Assembly (NCBI GenBank): GCA_945866095.1
Contig: CAMBGA010000010.1
Span: 1-34,837 of the forward strand
Reading direction: 5' to 3'
DNA: 34,837 bases
Source of the DNA: Spirosoma fluviale
Lineage (GTDB): Bacteria; Bacteroidota; Bacteroidia; Cytophagales; Spirosomataceae
Shown here in pieces: positions 32,028 to 34,837 of the stretch. A model generated the notes under the pieces. It was not told where the DNA came from. It saw only the letters and a program-made list of their open reading frames with translations, and made no database searches. A program made the position numbers and the translations under genes. How positions within the stretch are numbered: the first letter of the stretch is position 1; every line of letters starts with the position of its first letter.

Positions 32028-33056
32028 ATGGGAAACACTGTTTCAATTAAAGACATTGCCCGTAAATTCAAGTGTGCCCCTTCCACTATTTCTCGGGCTT
32101 TGAATGATCATCCGATGATCAACATAGACACGAGAAAGACGATTCAGGAATATGCAAACAAAGTGGGTTATCAAAAAAATACGATTTCACTCAGTTTATT
32201 AAATAAGTGTTCAAAGACTTTAGGTGTCATCATTCCCTCCATTTCTCATTATCACGAGACGGCTATTATTGAAGGTCTTGAGGCTATTTTACAACCTGCG
32301 GGTTACCTATTAAATATTTGTGTAACCAATGAATCCCATGCGTTAGAAAAGGAATATTTAGATCGATTGGTTGCTAATCGAGTCGATGCCATTTGCATCT
32401 CGCTGTCTCAAGAAACCTTTGATAATTCGTTAAATGAACATATAGATAAGGCGATTAGTCGATCATTGCCCATCATTTTTATGGATCGTTTTTACCATGA
32501 GTCGGATGTGGACCGGGTGATTACGGATGATTTTAAGGGGGCTTTTATGGCGACCGAGCATCTGATTAAAATGGGGTGCCAACGAATTGCCCACTTGCAT
32601 GGGCCTAAGGGGATTACCGTGTCCCAACAAAGATTTAGGGGCTACAAAGCATGTTTGAAAAAATACGGGAGGGATGTTGAGGATGAATTAGTGAAACAAG
32701 TGATGTTCTCATCAGAAAGTGCCGTGGAGGCCACAAAATTTTTATTGGATCAGGAAGCAAAACCAGATGGAATTTTTGCGGTGAATGACGAAGTGGGTTT
32801 TGGTGCGATGAAAGTAATCCAAGAAAGAAATTATAAAATCCCCGAAGATATTGCATTGGTCGGTTTTGATGATATTCCTCTGGCAGCTTTTGCACCTATC
32901 GCCTTAAGTTCTGTTTCGAGACAAAGTAAAAAAATAGGAGAACAATCTGCCCATTTGTTTTTATCTAAAATGAACGGAATCCATCAGCACCAACAATTCA
33001 CTTTAGAGCCCGAATTAATCATTCGAGAGTCTTCTCAAAGGAATCATTATTCCTAG
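32028..33056 (+). CDS. LacI-family transcriptional regulator
   Basis: The 342-residue protein opens with the LacI helix-turn-helix: VSIKDIARKFKCAPSTISRALNDHPMINIDTRKTIQEYANKVGYQKN (about 5-51), including the hinge. A periplasmic-binding-protein-like effector domain follows, with TLGVIIPSISHYHETAIIEGLEAIL, VDAICISLSQE, PIIFMDRF, DRVITDDFKGAFMATEHLI, AHLHGPKGITVSQQRFRGYKACL, PDGIFAVNDEVGFGAMKVI and VGFDDIPLAAF. Such regulators usually bind a sugar or sugar derivative and repress transport and catabolic genes. It is divergent from the MFS-cytochrome-sulfatase operon and sits 180 bp upstream of susC, so both are likely targets. A LacI-type palindrome is present in the susC leader (33146-33157). 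Confidence 0.93.
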   Translation: MGNTVSIKDIARKFKCAPSTISRALNDHPMINIDTRKTIQEYANKVGYQKNTISLSLLNKCSKTLGVIIPSISHYHETAIIEGLEAILQPAGYLLNICVTNESHALEKEYLDRLVANRVDAICISLSQETFDNSLNEHIDKAISRSLPIIFMDRFYHESDVDRVITDDFKGAFMATEHLIKMGCQRIAHLHGPKGITVSQQRFRGYKACLKKYGRDVEDELVKQVMFSSESAVEATKFLLDQEAKPDGIFAVNDEVGFGAMKVIQERNYKIPEDIALVGFDDIPLAAFAPIALSSVSRQSKKIGEQSAHLFLSKMNGIHQHQQFTLEPELIIRESSQRNHYS

Positions 33057-33114
33057 ATTTAATTAATTTAATATTCGGTAACAATTTCTTAAAATAGGCC
33101 TCGTCTTCATTACT

Positions 33115-33122
33115 TATTTTTG
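33115..33122 (+). promoter_or_regulatory. Candidate -7 promoter element of susC
   Basis: TATTTTTG matches the Bacteroidota TAnnTTTG element. No clear TTG -33 element is found at the expected distance. Transcription would start near 33129, just before the LacI-type palindrome. Confidence 0.45.
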
Positions 33123-33145
33123 CAACGCTTTAGAATGGTTCAATT

Positions 33146-33157
33146 GCAAACGTTTGC
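33146..33157. promoter_or_regulatory. LacI/GalR-type operator palindrome upstream of susC
   Basis: GCAAACGTTTGC is a perfect 12-bp palindrome with the central CG typical of LacI/GalR-family operators. It lies about 80 bp before the susC start and just downstream of a probable -7 element, a position suited to repression. The LacI-family gene directly upstream is the obvious candidate ligand. Confidence 0.65.
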
Positions 33158-33236
33158 GTAATTTTTCTGAAGGAATTCAAATAAATAATAATTAAATTCC
33201 CAAAATTCCAATTTTCTAAAAATTTAATTTCATCTC

Positions 33237-34837
33237 ATGAAAAAAATCTTAGCGCATCATCAAGAGCTATTTTTGATGAAATCTGCCGGGTTGAAACTCA
33301 TCAGTTTTTTGATGATCATCCTGCTAGGTTTATCCCCTTCTTTGTCTTGGGGTCAAGGTTCAGGCAAAACCGTTAAAGGAACATTAATAGACGCCACGAC
33401 TAAGGAGGCCTTAGTAGGAGCAAATGTTTTAATTAAAGGAACGACTAAAGGTGCCACCGCAGATGCTAATGGTCAATATTCGATTAATGTATCGGATGAC
33501 AAGGCTGTTTTAGTTTTTCGTTTTTTGGGATATGATTCTCAAGAAATAGCAGTAGGCGGCCGCTCTACTATAGATGTTTCCTTGCAATCGAATGCTTCTA
33601 GTTTGGAGCAGGTGGTGGTTGTGGGTTACGGAACTCAAAAGAAAACAGACGTTACCGGTTCTGTGAAATCGGTATCAAGCGAAGCCTTTAATAAAGGTAT
33701 TATCAATTCACCGGAGCAATTACTTCAAGGTAAAGTAGCCGGTGTTAATGTCACTTCAGCCACGGGTGAGCCAGGTGGATCGCAAGGGATTACCATTCGT
33801 GGACCTGGTAGTATTCGGGTAGGAAGCGGACCTTTGTATGTAATCGATGGTTTGCCATTGGATGGGGGAATTGGGAATTTTTTAAATCCTTCCGATATTG
33901 AAAAAATGGATGTATTAAAGGACGCATCTGCTACCGCTATTTATGGAACTAGAGGAGCAAATGGTGTAATTTTGATTACAACCAAAAAAGGGAAAGCTGG
34001 TTTTTCTACCATGAATTTCTCTACGGATTATGCCATATCAAGCTTAGCTAGACCCTTGCCAGTGTTATCAGCAGCTGATTTTCGTACGCAAGTGGGTAAA
34101 AATGGAGGTATATTAGAAGATTTTGGTTCCAATACAGATTGGCAAAATCAAATTACTCGATCAGCCATTACGCAAAATCATAACCTAAGTTTAGGGGGTG
34201 GGGCCAAGAACTTAACGTATTATGCTTCTTTTGGTGCACAGATGCAACAAGGTATTTTAAAGAATAACCAGTTGGACCGACTTTCAGGTCGCATGAACGT
34301 TACTCAAAAATTCTGGGAAGATCGTTTGATTATTGACGCCAACATCAGTTTTTCAAATGTGGTTAATCTACGTCCGCCGATTGAAAGTTTGTTGGGAACG
34401 GCTATTTCAAATAACCCAACTTTGCCAGTGTATGAAGCGAACGGTACAACACCTGCTAAATTCTTGAACGCATCCAACCCGTTGATTACGTTAAACTTGA
34501 ACAAAGATATCAATACAGCTAACCGATTTATTGCCAATATTTCACCATCCGTGAAATTAGCGAAGGGCTTAGTCTATAAATTGAACTATGGATATGACAA
34601 CCAAACCGCTGTACGCGATATTCAATCGTTGGCCAATTTAGTGCCTCAGCAAAATGGGCGTTTGGATACGTATAATAATAGTAATCAAAATAGCCTTGTT
34701 GAGAATTACCTTACGTTTAATTTAGAAGAAGGCGATCATGTTTTCTCTGCATTATTAGGTCATTCGTTTCAAAAAATTCAATATCAAGGGCGTACTTGGA
34801 GTATCAATAAGTTCCCAATCGTTCCGACGGAGCCTAT
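33237..34837 (+). CDS. SusC/RagA-family TonB-dependent outer-membrane receptor (N-terminal 533 residues)
   Basis: The frame runs open from the ATG at 33237 to the window end. A signal peptide (core LKLISFLMIILLGL, then SWGQ near residue 40) precedes a carboxypeptidase-regulatory-like domain. That domain spans about 45-120 (VKGTLIDATTKEALVGANVLIKGTTKGATADANGQYSINV). SSLEQVVVVGYGTQKK (121-136) is the SusC linker and TonB-box region. The plug domain (about 137-255) includes SPEQLLQGKVAGVNVTSATGEPG, ITIRGPGSI, PLYVIDGLPL and DASATAIYGTRGANGVILITTKKG. The barrel starts after that. A second in-frame ATG at 33276 could be the true start. SusC proteins import oligosaccharides with a SusD lipoprotein, which should lie just beyond the window. 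Confidence 0.95.
   Translation, partial: MKKILAHHQELFLMKSAGLKLISFLMIILLGLSPSLSWGQGSGKTVKGTLIDATTKEALVGANVLIKGTTKGATADANGQYSINVSDDKAVLVFRFLGYDSQEIAVGGRSTIDVSLQSNASSLEQVVVVGYGTQKKTDVTGSVKSVSSEAFNKGIINSPEQLLQGKVAGVNVTSATGEPGGSQGITIRGPGSIRVGSGPLYVIDGLPLDGGIGNFLNPSDIEKMDVLKDASATAIYGTRGANGVILITTKKGKAGFSTMNFSTDYAISSLARPLPVLSAADFRTQVGKNGGILEDFGSNTDWQNQITRSAITQNHNLSLGGGAKNLTYYASFGAQMQQGILKNNQLDRLSGRMNVTQKFWEDRLIIDANISFSNVVNLRPPIESLLGTAISNNPTLPVYEANGTTPAKFLNASNPLITLNLNKDINTANRFIANISPSVKLAKGLVYKLNYGYDNQTAVRDIQSLANLVPQQNGRLDTYNNSNQNSLVENYLTFNLEEGDHVFSALLGHSFQKIQYQGRTWSINKFPIVPTEP

Noticed and set aside
1-34837. CRISPR array, phage genes, rRNA or toxin-antitoxin pair
   Set aside because: No regularly spaced direct repeats, no phage structural or integrase motifs, no rRNA-like tract and no small paired toxin-antitoxin genes were seen by reading.

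Overview
The window looks like chromosomal DNA of a Bacteroidota member, most likely a Cytophagales-type environmental bacterium. The reasons are a SusC/TonB-dependent receptor with its carboxypeptidase-like N-terminal domain, a winged-helix regulator of the kind that heads Bacteroidota polysaccharide loci, weak or absent Shine-Dalgarno sequences, and TAnnTTTG-like -7 promoter elements upstream of the tRNA and of susC. Species assignment is not possible by eye.

Region 1 (1-6752) is the edge of a surface-polysaccharide locus. On the minus strand are the first 32 codons of an MsbA-like ABC transporter, a decayed C-terminal remnant of a nucleotide-sugar dehydrogenase, and a winged-helix regulator. 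On the plus strand are a cysC (APS kinase) fragment and a tight four-gene operon: UDP-glucuronate-4-epimerase-like protein, a polytopic GT-C-like membrane protein, a GtrB/DPM1-like GT2 glycosyltransferase and an AsnB-type amidotransferase. The two gene remnants suggest this end of the locus has been remodelled.

Region 2 (6753-8454) holds a tRNA-Phe(GAA) with its promoter and terminator, a class I methyltransferase on the minus strand, and an intergenic segment with a perfect palindrome and a terminator-like hairpin.

Region 3 (8455-15947) is a plus-strand catabolic run: a PhyH-type 2-oxoglutarate dioxygenase, a Tat-exported TIM-barrel epimerase/isomerase-like protein, a GH95 alpha-L-fucosidase-type enzyme, an HGSNAT-like membrane acetyltransferase and a secreted FAD oxidoreductase. 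A 7TM-AraC-type regulator follows (16130-17328). It is split by a frame change at a run of seven T. A flavin-reductase-like gene comes next (17663-18274).

Region 4 (18276-31860) contains a secreted clan-D-like glycosidase candidate, head-to-head with a sulfatase at a spacing of only 22 bp, and then a six-gene minus-strand operon. In transcription order the operon encodes an MHS-type MFS transporter, a DUF1501 protein, a DUF1549/DUF1553 protein with an N-terminal cytochrome c-like domain, an NHL beta-propeller, a DUF2231/cytochrome/leucine-rich-repeat membrane fusion and a second sulfatase. All but the transporter carry export signals or membrane segments, so the operon looks like an envelope redox-and-desulfation unit for a sulfated glycan. 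It is the best candidate for an undescribed system here.

Region 5 (31861-34837) has a LacI-family regulator divergent from that operon, with a 10-bp inverted repeat between them, and the start of a SusC receptor with a textbook LacI-type palindrome (GCAAACGTTTGC) in its leader. Together regions 3-5 read as a polysaccharide utilization locus for a fucosylated and sulfated substrate; the substrate itself is inferred. I saw no CRISPR array, transposase, rRNA or phage gene.
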